A stretch of DNA of 35,193 bases from a virus, in IMG/VR virus record IMGVR_UViG_3300048831_000083, positions 1 through 35,193 of that record. One strand, written 5' to 3'. Position numbers and translations under genes: made by a program. The notes under the pieces were generated by a model. That model had not been told where the DNA came from. It saw nothing but the letters and a program-made list of their open reading frames with translations, and did no database searches. Below are positions 16,165 through 22,331 of this stretch, piece after piece (within the stretch, counting starts at the first letter, position 1; the number at the start of each line of letters is the position of its first letter).

Positions 16165-16165
16165 G

Positions 16166-16384
16166 ATGCAGGGAAAGCCGAAAATCACCGTCTCCGAGCT
16201 GGCCGACTTCTACATCGAGTGGCTGCGCCAGCCGGGGCAGCTGCGCTTTGGGCAGGCCTTCCTCAACCGCTACTACCCGCGGATCGTCGACCCTGAGGTG
16301 TTCTACCAGACGGACCCGCAGGTGGCGTACGAGCTCATCGTCGACCGCTACTGCCAACCGCAGATTACCCACGCATCCACCTGA
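16166..16384 (+). CDS. Hypothetical small protein
   Basis: A 72-aa protein starting at the ATG at 16166 (MQGKPKITVSELADFYIEW), directly after the preceding stop; the frame is open far upstream but overlaps the previous gene. Helical. Family not recognised. Confidence 0.6.
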   Translation: MQGKPKITVSELADFYIEWLRQPGQLRFGQAFLNRYYPRIVDPEVFYQTDPQVAYELIVDRYCQPQITHAST

Positions 16385-16392
16385 GTTATAAT
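16364..16392 (+). promoter_or_regulatory. Sigma70-like promoter
   Basis: ATTACC at 16364-16369, 17 bases, TATAAT at 16387-16392, inside and just after the end of the preceding gene; it would drive 16453-16947. Confidence 0.55.
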
Positions 16393-16452
16393 CAACCATC
16401 GACTGTTGAGCTCAGTCGTTCTCACCAACCTGACCGAGGAGTTTACAACCAC

Positions 16453-16947
16453 ATGAGCAAGAAGATCCTGATCGTAGCCAGCGTCGTGCAGAAGGCCGTC
16501 CTGGAGCAAGTCATCTTTTCACAGATTGCCGACGGGTTCTGGAAGAACAACCGCAAGGCGGCAGAGCACGCGAAGGCCTGGGCCGGCGTGCGCGTCACCG
16601 TCTCACCAGAGAAAGGCTCGAAGCTTGGCGCCGTCGGCTTCGCCGTCCCGCGCAACTACAACTTCGTGAACCCTGCCTTCCTGAAGGCCTGCGAGCCCCA
16701 GATGCTGGACGCCGCCAAGACCGTGCAGCCGGACATGACGACCAAGTACCTGCGCCGCCAGCTGATCCAGCTGAGCCGCATCGTCGGTGGCCGGATCAAG
16801 GAGGTCGGTGGCCCCATCTCCAAGCTGAACCGCGGTCGCAAGGCCCCTGCCACGCCAAAGGCCACGGCCGCAGTCACGGTCAAGAAGGCACCTGCCAAGA
16901 TCGTCGAGCCGGTGGTCGAGCCGACGGCAGAAACGGCCGAGGCCTGA
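16453..16947 (+). CDS. Hypothetical protein, paralogue of the 15073 gene, with Ala/Lys/Pro tail
   Basis: A 164-aa protein. Residues 1-115 match the 15073 gene block by block. The last 45 residues are a low-complexity tail of Ala, Lys, Pro and Val (KAPATPKATAAVTVKKAPAK), a histone-H1-like composition that suggests DNA or RNA binding or a flexible linker. It has its own promoter, giving it separate control from the first copy. The stop overlaps the next ATG. Confidence 0.7.
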   Translation: MSKKILIVASVVQKAVLEQVIFSQIADGFWKNNRKAAEHAKAWAGVRVTVSPEKGSKLGAVGFAVPRNYNFVNPAFLKACEPQMLDAAKTVQPDMTTKYLRRQLIQLSRIVGGRIKEVGGPISKLNRGRKAPATPKATAAVTVKKAPAKIVEPVVEPTAETAEA

Positions 16948-17060
16948 TGTCACTGCTCAAGCAGGCGCGAACGGTGCAGGTCTGGAAGCTACGGGCTGAG
17001 CTGCTCTGGCTAGACGCTCAGCTCGCCTGGGTCAGGGTCCAGCTCCTGGTCTTCAGCTAA
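16947..17060 (+). CDS. Very small hypothetical protein
   Basis: A 37-aa frame (MSLLKQARTVQVWKLRAELL...) coupled by ATGA to the preceding gene and ending at the two-way terminator. It is amphipathic and leucine/tryptophan rich. The coupling argues for expression; function unknown. Confidence 0.5.
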   Translation: MSLLKQARTVQVWKLRAELLWLDAQLAWVRVQLLVFS

Positions 17061-17062
17061 AG

Positions 17063-17090
17063 AAAAAGGGCGCCAGCGGCGCCCTTTCGG
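17063..17090. terminator. Two-way rho-independent terminator
   Basis: GGGCGCC-AGC-GGCGCCC flanked by AAAAA on the left and TTT on the right. The minus strand has the stronger T-run (CCCTTTTTCTTT). It lies between convergent genes ending at 17060 and 17110. Confidence 0.8.
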
Positions 17091-17109
17091 CTGTCTGTCT
17101 GCCTGCCGG

Positions 17110-17472
17110 TCACGCGTAGGCGGAGCGGTGGCGCTTCTGGAGCGTTCCCCTGGCGAGGATGTCGTTGGCCTCCTTCTCATTGCGCGGGTCGCGCTTGAGC
17201 GCGGCGGCGTTGGCCTCCCGGCGGCGGTCGTAGTTGCCGCCCTCGACGTCCTGCTTGGCGGCTGCCCACTTGTCGTCCTTACGGTCGGACATGGCCTTCT
17301 TCAACTGGTCCTGCTTCTCCTTGCGCTTGGCCAGGAGCTCGGCCTGCTTGGCCTTCAGCTTCTCGACGCGCTCGTTGTTGCGGAACACACCGAAGATCTC
17401 GTTGATCTGGTCGTCAGTGGCCGCCTCTGGCAGGCTGGCAAATTGGTTGAACTGCTTGAATGACAGGCTCAT
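17110..17472 (-). CDS. Hypothetical late coiled-coil protein
   Basis: A 120-aa protein, starting MSLSFKQFNQF; this ATG (17472) has GGAA in front, whereas an ATG four codons earlier has no ribosome site. The middle is a highly charged helix (EKLKAKQAELLAKRKEKQDQ) that should form a coiled coil, and the C-terminus is basic. A late promoter-like site lies upstream at 17504. A scaffold or core protein is possible by composition, not by homology. Confidence 0.65.
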   Translation of the reverse strand: MSLSFKQFNQFASLPEAATDDQINEIFGVFRNNERVEKLKAKQAELLAKRKEKQDQLKKAMSDRKDDKWAAAKQDVEGGNYDRRREANAAALKRDPRNEKEANDILARGTLQKRHRSAYA

Positions 17473-17503
17473 GTTGGGTTCCATGTAGAAACAGGGCTTT
17501 GAT

Positions 17504-17511
17504 TATTTACT
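17504..17511 (-). promoter_or_regulatory. Late promoter-like octamer
   Basis: Minus strand reads AGTAAATA, 32 bases upstream of the leftward coiled-coil gene. Confidence 0.5.
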
Positions 17512-17548
17512 GATCGGACGCTTTGGACGCGCTCGGGCAGGCGCTCAC

Positions 17549-17556
17549 CGTAAATA
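17549..17556 (+). promoter_or_regulatory. Late promoter-like octamer
   Basis: CGTAAATA, 26 bases upstream of the gene at 17582. Confidence 0.5.
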
Positions 17557-17581
17557 CCGCCGCGAAACTAAGGAGCACAAC

Positions 17582-17848
17582 ATGTGGCCATGCCAGGTAA
17601 ACATCACCGACGCTGCGACCGGTGGAAAGCTGCACAGCACCGTCTACTTCTCCCCAGACATTGAGTTTGACCCGGTGGCAGGACGACTGAGCATCTCTGA
17701 GGGGACCAAGACCGAGGAGTTTGCCCGGGTCAAGCTGCACTCCATCGACAACGTCGGTGTCACGCTCTCGGCCCTGGTGCCACCGATGTCAGGTCACGGC
17801 TTTGCCCCTGATGAGGTCTATGTCAGGCTCGACTGGACCATCGAATGA
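17582..17848 (+). CDS. Hypothetical late protein
   Basis: An 88-aa protein with AAGGAG before the ATG and a late octamer upstream. It is predicted to be all beta (MWPCQVNITDAATGG, TVYFSPDIEFDP). Coupled to the amidinotransferase gene by a 4-base overlap. Confidence 0.65.
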   Translation: MWPCQVNITDAATGGKLHSTVYFSPDIEFDPVAGRLSISEGTKTEEFARVKLHSIDNVGVTLSALVPPMSGHGFAPDEVYVRLDWTIE

Positions 17849-18684
17849 AGAAGATCTTCCTCTGCCCACCGTGGAAGTTCGACGTCAGCTACTCCATCAA
17901 CCCATGGATGGAGGGCAACCTTCACAACGTTGACCACTTGCTGGCCGTCTCACAGTGGAGCGAGCTGCACTGCGCGCTCCGTGACAGTGACGCCGAGGTG
18001 ATCTGCGTTGACACACCGCCTGACAACTGCCCTGACGCGGTGTTCATCGCCAACGCGGGCCTGCTCTACAGGGGCAGCTTCGTGCCAAGCCGGTTCAAGT
18101 TCGAGGAGCGAGGCGCGGAGGAGCCCTTCTTCAAGCGAGTGTTCTCAGGCTACACGCTGCGCGACCTCGTGCCCGCGGAGTCACGCGAGCACTTCTCATT
18201 TGAGGGCGCCGGCGACGCGCTGTTCGACCGGCACCGCAACAACATGTGGCTGGGCTTCGGCTTCCGGACGGCGCTTGGCTACAAGCCCATCCTTGAGCAG
18301 GCGCTTGAGGACATCCAGCCAGAGGAGACGCCAACCGTTCGACCGCTCCAGCTGGTTGACCCGCGCTTCTATCACCTCGACACGTGCTTCTGCCCCCTCG
18401 ACACAGGTCAGCTGCTGTGGTTCCCTGAGGCGTTCGCCGAGCACTCGCGCTACGTCATCGACCTCTGGTACGGAAGCAACGGCATCACGGTCAGCGAGGA
18501 GGACGCGCTCAACTTCGCCTGCAACGCGATCTCGATTGGGCGACGCGTCATCATGCCGCTCACGTCCAAGTACCTGCGAGATGACCTCGCCAGGTTTGGG
18601 CTTGACGTGGTGCAGGTTGACATGAGCCAGTTCAAGCGCTCGGGTGGCGCGTGCAAGTGCCTATCGCTTGAAGAGGTTGAATAA
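17845..18684 (+). CDS. Amidinotransferase / DDAH-like protein
   Basis: A 279-aa protein with the pentein-fold guanidino-enzyme layout: NPWMEGN at 19-25, PDAVFIANAG at 63-72, FEGAGDALF at 119-127, FYHLDTCF with H177, and SGGACKCLSL with candidate nucleophile Cys270 or Cys272. Members hydrolyse or transfer amidino groups of arginine derivatives (arginine deiminase, DDAH, amidinotransferase). Which reaction this one performs is not readable. Cytoplasmic. It is read from the late site at 17549 and its stop overlaps the late octamer in front of the tmRNA. Confidence 0.8.
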   Translation: MKKIFLCPPWKFDVSYSINPWMEGNLHNVDHLLAVSQWSELHCALRDSDAEVICVDTPPDNCPDAVFIANAGLLYRGSFVPSRFKFEERGAEEPFFKRVFSGYTLRDLVPAESREHFSFEGAGDALFDRHRNNMWLGFGFRTALGYKPILEQALEDIQPEETPTVRPLQLVDPRFYHLDTCFCPLDTGQLLWFPEAFAEHSRYVIDLWYGSNGITVSEEDALNFACNAISIGRRVIMPLTSKYLRDDLARFGLDVVQVDMSQFKRSGGACKCLSLEEVE

Positions 18685-18687
18685 ATA
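18680..18687 (+). promoter_or_regulatory. Late promoter-like octamer in front of the tmRNA
   Basis: AATAAATA overlapping the preceding stop codon. By T4 spacing, transcription would begin near 18693, at the start of the tmRNA acceptor piece. Confidence 0.6.
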
Positions 18688-18692
18688 ACGTT

Positions 18693-18990
18693 GTAGGATT
18701 GCCGTAACTCGGCTTGATTGGATCTGTTCTGGACGCGGGTTCGATTCCCGCCGTCTCCACCAAAGCGCGCTGGGCGCCTTGGGCGTTAAGAGCCAGATTG
18801 TACTGGACACTCTAGCGCGCTTCGGTGGGGACGACCTGGCTTCGACAGGGCATGTGAAGAGAAGGACGCGGCACGAGAGTCGACCGACGTAATCGGCGAA
18901 AAACCACAAATGCAAACGATGCATTTTTCGGAGAAACGCGCCTAGCGGCGTAGTCTTCGCGCGGTTGATCACCGTGTCAAGGAACGATCA
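18693..18990 (+). ncRNA. ssrA: Circularly permuted tmRNA
   Basis: The acceptor part comes first: T-arm GCGGG-TTCGATT-CCCGC at 18735-18751, then CGTCTCC, A and CCA ending at 18762. A 64-base spacer follows, held by AAGCGCGC (18763-18770) pairing with GCGCGCTT (18815-18822). The 5' part then begins GGGGACG at 18827. GGGGACG pairs with CGTCTCC over 7 bp, including the G3-U70 pair that directs alanine charging, and is followed by CTTCGAC, the tmRNA D-region. The resume codon GCA at 18912 opens a tag reading ANDAFFGETRLAA and ending at TAG 18951-18953. P2 can form between AGGGCA (after TTCGAC) and TGTTCT (before the T-arm). Outer ends are approximate. No smpB gene is seen here. Confidence 0.9.
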
Positions 18991-19545
18991 GAACGGTGAA
19001 GGAATGAAAATTTCCTTCACCGTTCCATTTATATCTCGTAATTTTACCAACCACTCTCCGTTGGACTGCGGATACGCCCACGTTCTTGTTCCTTCATACT
19101 CAATCATTTTCCTACCAGCAGTCGTTGCACTTAGTTTTTTAGCAGACTTTCTGGCATTGTCTGCAGACTTTTCATTTGGAATTCCCTTGTTCCATGCTGG
19201 ACGTCCTCTCAACGCCTTTTTCAACACCTCACTTGGTCCAGTTTTCTTGCCCTTATTCCAAGGCTTATGACCCTTTGGCTTTCCTGCCTTGATGTTGTAG
19301 TAGCGAACACCAAATTCATCAGGCTTAATCATTTTGAGAATTCGGTACTCTTGCTTTCTAAGCTGAGTAACAGGGACCTGTGCAAGGATCCTGCGCCTAA
19401 AATCTTTCGGTCGAAAACGCAATTCACCGTTTAACCACGATGATGAAGAAGTGTAAATATCAGTGGCAGTTCCAACGTGCGAGCCAATGTAGTACATGTT
19501 TCTGAGTCTATCACGCCAAATATAGATGATTCCGAAATGTGTCAT
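18988..19545 (-). CDS. GIY-YIG homing endonuclease with NUMOD-like repeats
   Basis: A 185-aa protein; the N-terminal IIYIWRDRLRNMYYIGSHVG contains the IYI...YIG core of GIY-YIG nucleases. The middle carries two copies of a NUMOD3-type motif (HKPWNKGKKTGPSEVLKKAL and RPAWNKGIPNEKS), which bind DNA. It converges on the tmRNA and its 3' end overlaps the tmRNA end region. Base composition is clearly more AT-rich than the neighbours, a sign of recent transfer. A perfect late octamer lies 28 bases upstream. Its cleavage site is probably nearby, in the gene or tmRNA it sits next to in endonuclease-free relatives. Confidence 0.9.
   Translation of the reverse strand: MTHFGIIYIWRDRLRNMYYIGSHVGTATDIYTSSSSWLNGELRFRPKDFRRRILAQVPVTQLRKQEYRILKMIKPDEFGVRYYNIKAGKPKGHKPWNKGKKTGPSEVLKKALRGRPAWNKGIPNEKSADNARKSAKKLSATTAGRKMIEYEGTRTWAYPQSNGEWLVKLRDINGTVKEIFIPSPF
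18991..19025. terminator. Perfect 14-bp hairpin at the tmRNA/endonuclease junction
   Basis: GAACGGTGAAGGAA pairs perfectly with TTCCTTCACCGTTC across a 7-base loop. There is no T-run on either side, so it may act as a processing or stability element rather than an intrinsic terminator. It lies within the last codons of the endonuclease gene and just after the tmRNA. Confidence 0.5.
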
Positions 19546-19572
19546 TTTGTGCTCCTAATGCCGTTGGCAGCC

Positions 19573-19580
19573 TATTTATA
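19573..19580 (-). promoter_or_regulatory. Late promoter, perfect consensus
   Basis: Minus strand reads TATAAATA exactly, 28 bases upstream of the leftward GIY-YIG gene. Confidence 0.75.
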
Positions 19581-19592
19581 AGGAGCTGAGCG

Positions 19593-19961
19593 GTGGAGAG
19601 AGGGTATCACAGGTATGGAAGCGCAGCGCAGCTGGCAAGGCTGCTGGTGCAAGGAGACGCGCCGCTGGCCATCGTCATCAGCAGCACGTTCGCGCACTGC
19701 CGCGAGCTGTTCACTGAGCTGCGGCGTGAGCTGCATGAGCTGGACGACTGCAACCCAGCGCGCCTGCTCATCTCGCAGCCTGAGCTGAAGCTGCGGTACG
19801 GTTCAAACACGCTCATCCTTCGCAGCGTCGCCAGCAGCCAGGATTCGCTGCGCGGAAAGGTCCTCTCGCACGTGCTTGACGCCACCTTCCCACAGACGCT
19901 GCAGCAGCAGGAAGAGCACCGTGAGGCGCTCAAGGTACTGCTTCCGGCCGTGCGTAAATGA
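19593..19961 (+). CDS. Hypothetical protein
   Basis: A 122-aa protein with a GTG start at 19593 and AAGGAG upstream. The block ELKLRYGSNTLILRSVASSQDSLRG resembles the core of terminase/helicase-type ATPases after the Walker A strand, but no Walker A is present. That likeness is weak. It overlaps the next gene by 4 bases. Because the ribosome site overlaps the leftward late promoter, the gene is probably read from upstream. Confidence 0.6.
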   Translation: MERGYHRYGSAAQLARLLVQGDAPLAIVISSTFAHCRELFTELRRELHELDDCNPARLLISQPELKLRYGSNTLILRSVASSQDSLRGKVLSHVLDATFPQTLQQQEEHREALKVLLPAVRK

Positions 19962-20236
19962 AGCCACAGCACGACGTCAGTGACATCGAGCTTGACCTTC
20001 TCTTCTTGATGTACACCTTCTCGGACCAGTTCGGTAATGTCGACGTCGAGTCGGTCCGCGCCATCGCCTACAACAAGCTTGGAATCATCCTCTCAGAGAC
20101 ACCCATCAAGATCAACCAGCGCGTCGTTGATGCGCTCATGGATAAGCAGCTCATCGCAGACACGCGCGGCCTCTTTCAGAAGTTGCAGGCCCCACCCGCG
20201 CGAGGCAAGGAAGCACGAGGGCAAGATGCTGAGTAA
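19958..20236 (+). CDS. Hypothetical protein, possibly winged-helix
   Basis: A 92-aa protein whose ATG overlaps the previous stop. Helical, with a VRAIAYNKLGIILSETPIKI...ALMDKQLI arrangement that could be a winged-helix domain. Family not recognised. Confidence 0.6.
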   Translation: MKPQHDVSDIELDLLFLMYTFSDQFGNVDVESVRAIAYNKLGIILSETPIKINQRVVDALMDKQLIADTRGLFQKLQAPPARGKEARGQDAE

Positions 20237-20262
20237 TTGCCTCCAACTGTCTGGGACTGAGA

Positions 20263-20814
20263 ATGAAGAAACTGATCCTTGCCCTCCTGCTCACCGCGCT
20301 GGCCGTACTGATCGTCGTCCGGCCGTCGCAGCCTAAGCAAACCAAAGAGGCGTCGCCCAAGACGCCTGTCACCGTCAGCGCTGAGAAGAAGTGGGTAGAG
20401 CTAGAAGACGGCTCTAAAAATGGCACGAAGATCTCTCTGGATGTCACCAGCTTTGAGGTGATCACGCCGGCCGACGTCTTTGAGTTCATCATCATGTTTG
20501 AGTACTCACAGCCAAAGCTGATCGATGAAGAATTGGTGATCGCAACGGTCAGCAGCATCCAGATCTCCTGCAAGCAGAAGGTCGTCGCGATGGTCCGCGA
20601 CCTCTCTATCAATGAGCAGCAGCAGAACGTCAAGCCGAACAGCATGTCCAAGGAGATCGGTGTCAACCCGCTCATCGAGGGCAGCCACTTCGGCGACATC
20701 GCCCAGTTCATCTGCACCCGCGGCGGGACGTATGACCCAAGCACCGGCGAGGAGAGGCAGGAGCCGGCGCCGCAGCGCGGGCGCGACAGGCAGCAGGCCG
20801 AGCGCGGCACGTAA
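20263..20814 (+). CDS. Exported or membrane-anchored protein, adhesin E-like
   Basis: A 183-aa protein with an N-terminal signal or anchor (KKLILALLLTALAVLIVV). The rest is periplasmic-type: KKWVELEDGSKNGTKISLDVTS, later SSIQISCKQKVVAMVRDLSI, which recalls the surface-adhesin E-like family (residue pattern W..L...G..I.LD..S and a mid-domain C). A Gln/Arg-rich tail follows. Its likely location is the inner-membrane outer face or periplasm. Confidence 0.6.
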   Translation: MKKLILALLLTALAVLIVVRPSQPKQTKEASPKTPVTVSAEKKWVELEDGSKNGTKISLDVTSFEVITPADVFEFIIMFEYSQPKLIDEELVIATVSSIQISCKQKVVAMVRDLSINEQQQNVKPNSMSKEIGVNPLIEGSHFGDIAQFICTRGGTYDPSTGEERQEPAPQRGRDRQQAERGT

Positions 20815-20817
20815 ATA
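20810..20817 (+). promoter_or_regulatory. Late promoter-like octamer
   Basis: CGTAAATA, overlapping the preceding stop, 36 bases upstream of the gene at 20853. Confidence 0.5.
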
Positions 20818-20852
20818 GCAGGTCACAACCACAACTCATAGGACATCACATC

Positions 20853-21173
20853 ATGTCAAACATCAGGTCATTCAAGCTGATCTCTGGAGAAGAGATGGTC
20901 GCCAACTTGATCTCAACTGAAGAGCAGAACGACAAGGTCGTCGCCTTCATCATTGAGAGCCCGCACGTCATGCAGTTCCAGCACATGAACGGCGGTCAGC
21001 TCGGGCTGGCGCTGGTCCCTTGGACCCTCTCGAACATGGAGCTCAGGGAGAAGATCCGGATCCCGGCGCAGCACGTGATCGCCGACTTTGAGACGGCGCA
21101 CAAGGTGCAGCAGCAGTTCATTCAACAGACAAGTTCGATCGCCCTGCCAACGACGCCGGGGATCATCAAGTAG
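20853..21173 (+). CDS. Sm-like (LSm) fold protein
   Basis: A 106-aa protein opening SFKLISGEEMVANLISTEEQ, then a run of beta strands ending in LVPWTLSNMELREKIRIPAQHVI. This matches the small phage LSm-like proteins, which begin with a K-ITGEE-I-A block and may bind RNA or ssDNA. Homology is from recollection. A late octamer precedes it and the lipoprotein gene follows 11 bases after. Confidence 0.6.
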   Translation: MSNIRSFKLISGEEMVANLISTEEQNDKVVAFIIESPHVMQFQHMNGGQLGLALVPWTLSNMELREKIRIPAQHVIADFETAHKVQQQFIQQTSSIALPTTPGIIK

Positions 21174-21184
21174 GAGAGGGTAAG

Positions 21185-22087
21185 ATGCGGGCGGTGCTTC
21201 TAAGTGTTTTGACGGCGGTCCTCCTGACCGCCTGCGGGCTGCAGTCAGCGCCGCCGCCAGTGGACAAGGTCACGAAGGAGCCGATTGGTGAGACGACCAC
21301 GCCGCCGCCCTCAACGAGCGGCCCAGGCTACCGCACGCCACCAGAGGTGTCAGGCCGCCCTCCGTACCCTGTCTACCCACCCAATGACGAGCCTCCGGTA
21401 GTGGCCGACCCACCGCCGGTCTTCAACCCACCGCCAGCACCTCCACCACCAGAGGTCGCACGCGACAAGCCCAAGACCAGCAAGAAGGCGCACCGCCCGC
21501 CGCTGACGCCGCCGTCTGCCAGCTTCCAGTTCAAGGACCAGAAGAGCGGGAACGAGGTCATCATTGATGACGTGCTTGGTCAGCTGCGTCAGGGCAACAT
21601 GGCGTTCAAGGTCGAGCCAGAGATGTTCATTGACCAGCAGTCAGAGGCGACGCTCGTCATCGACACCACCGTGACGCAGCAGGAGCTTGAGGCGCTGATC
21701 GGCCCTGGCGCCGTCGGCTCTACCCTCCTGGTGTCCAAGGTCATCGTTACTAAGCTGATCGCACCGTCCTTTGAGGTGACGAACGTTACGCCTGAGCGGC
21801 AGGCCCTGATTGACGGCAGCCCGACGAAGTGGCAGTGGCTGCTCAAGCCGCTTGAGGAAGGCAGGCACAAGGTGAAGCTGAGCGTGACGGCGGTCCTGAA
21901 GGTGGACGGTCAGAGCGTCGAGCGCTTCATCGTGACGTTCGAGCGTGACATCTTCGTGCACGTCACCATGGAGAACCGGGTGTCGAAGTTCTGGCACAGC
22001 AACTGGCAATGGGTCATCTCGACCCTGCTGCTGCCGCTGGCGATCTGGTTCTGGCACCGCCGCCGGAAGGCCAAGACCGCCGAATAG
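21185..22087 (+). CDS. Lipoprotein with C-terminal membrane segment; possible unimolecular spanin
   Basis: A 300-aa protein with a lipoprotein signal (LLTACG; lipobox L-T-A-C with Cys17), a long proline-rich stretch (about 24-105), a beta-rich domain (SASFQFKDQKSGN to ERDIFVHVT), and a C-terminal membrane segment (ISTLLLPLAIWFW) followed by a basic tail (HRRRKAK). An outer-membrane lipid anchor plus an inner-membrane anchor in one chain is the design of unimolecular spanins, which fuse the membranes at lysis. Known ones are much shorter, so this is a hypothesis. A plain periplasmic lipoprotein is the alternative. Confidence 0.65.
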   Translation: MRAVLLSVLTAVLLTACGLQSAPPPVDKVTKEPIGETTTPPPSTSGPGYRTPPEVSGRPPYPVYPPNDEPPVVADPPPVFNPPPAPPPPEVARDKPKTSKKAHRPPLTPPSASFQFKDQKSGNEVIIDDVLGQLRQGNMAFKVEPEMFIDQQSEATLVIDTTVTQQELEALIGPGAVGSTLLVSKVIVTKLIAPSFEVTNVTPERQALIDGSPTKWQWLLKPLEEGRHKVKLSVTAVLKVDGQSVERFIVTFERDIFVHVTMENRVSKFWHSNWQWVISTLLLPLAIWFWHRRRKAKTAE

Positions 22088-22116
22088 TTTACCTCAGCTG
22101 TCCACGGTGATAGAAT
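22088..22116 (+). promoter_or_regulatory. Sigma70-like promoter
   Basis: TTTACC at 22088-22093, 17 bases, TAGAAT at 22111-22116, only 6 bases before the ATG at 22123, so the transcript would be leaderless or nearly so. Confidence 0.65.
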
Positions 22117-22122
22117 GTCACC

Positions 22123-22281
22123 ATGGATAAGCTGCTAGACGTGAAGTTTGACACTGACCGAGCTCTTCTCGGGATCGGCCTGGTCATCTTCAACAGCCGC
22201 TACTACGGCCTGCCGCTGCCGCTTATCGAGGAGTACAGGCGTCTGAGGGAAAGCGCAGGACAAGCGACCCCAGATAAATAA
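22123..22281 (+). CDS. Small hypothetical protein
   Basis: A 52-aa frame (MDKLLDVKFDTDRALLGIGL...) right after a sigma70-like promoter. With no room for a ribosome site it may be translated from a leaderless message. Its stop overlaps the late octamer for the next gene. Function unknown. Confidence 0.55.
   Translation: MDKLLDVKFDTDRALLGIGLVIFNSRYYGLPLPLIEEYRRLRESAGQATPDK
22273..22280 (+). promoter_or_regulatory. Late promoter-like octamer
   Basis: GATAAATA, 51 bases upstream of the NMN adenylyltransferase gene. Confidence 0.5.
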
Positions 22282-22331
22282 CTGCACGGAACGACAGACG
22301 TTCCGCAGCTCACCGCCTAAGAGGAGCTCTT

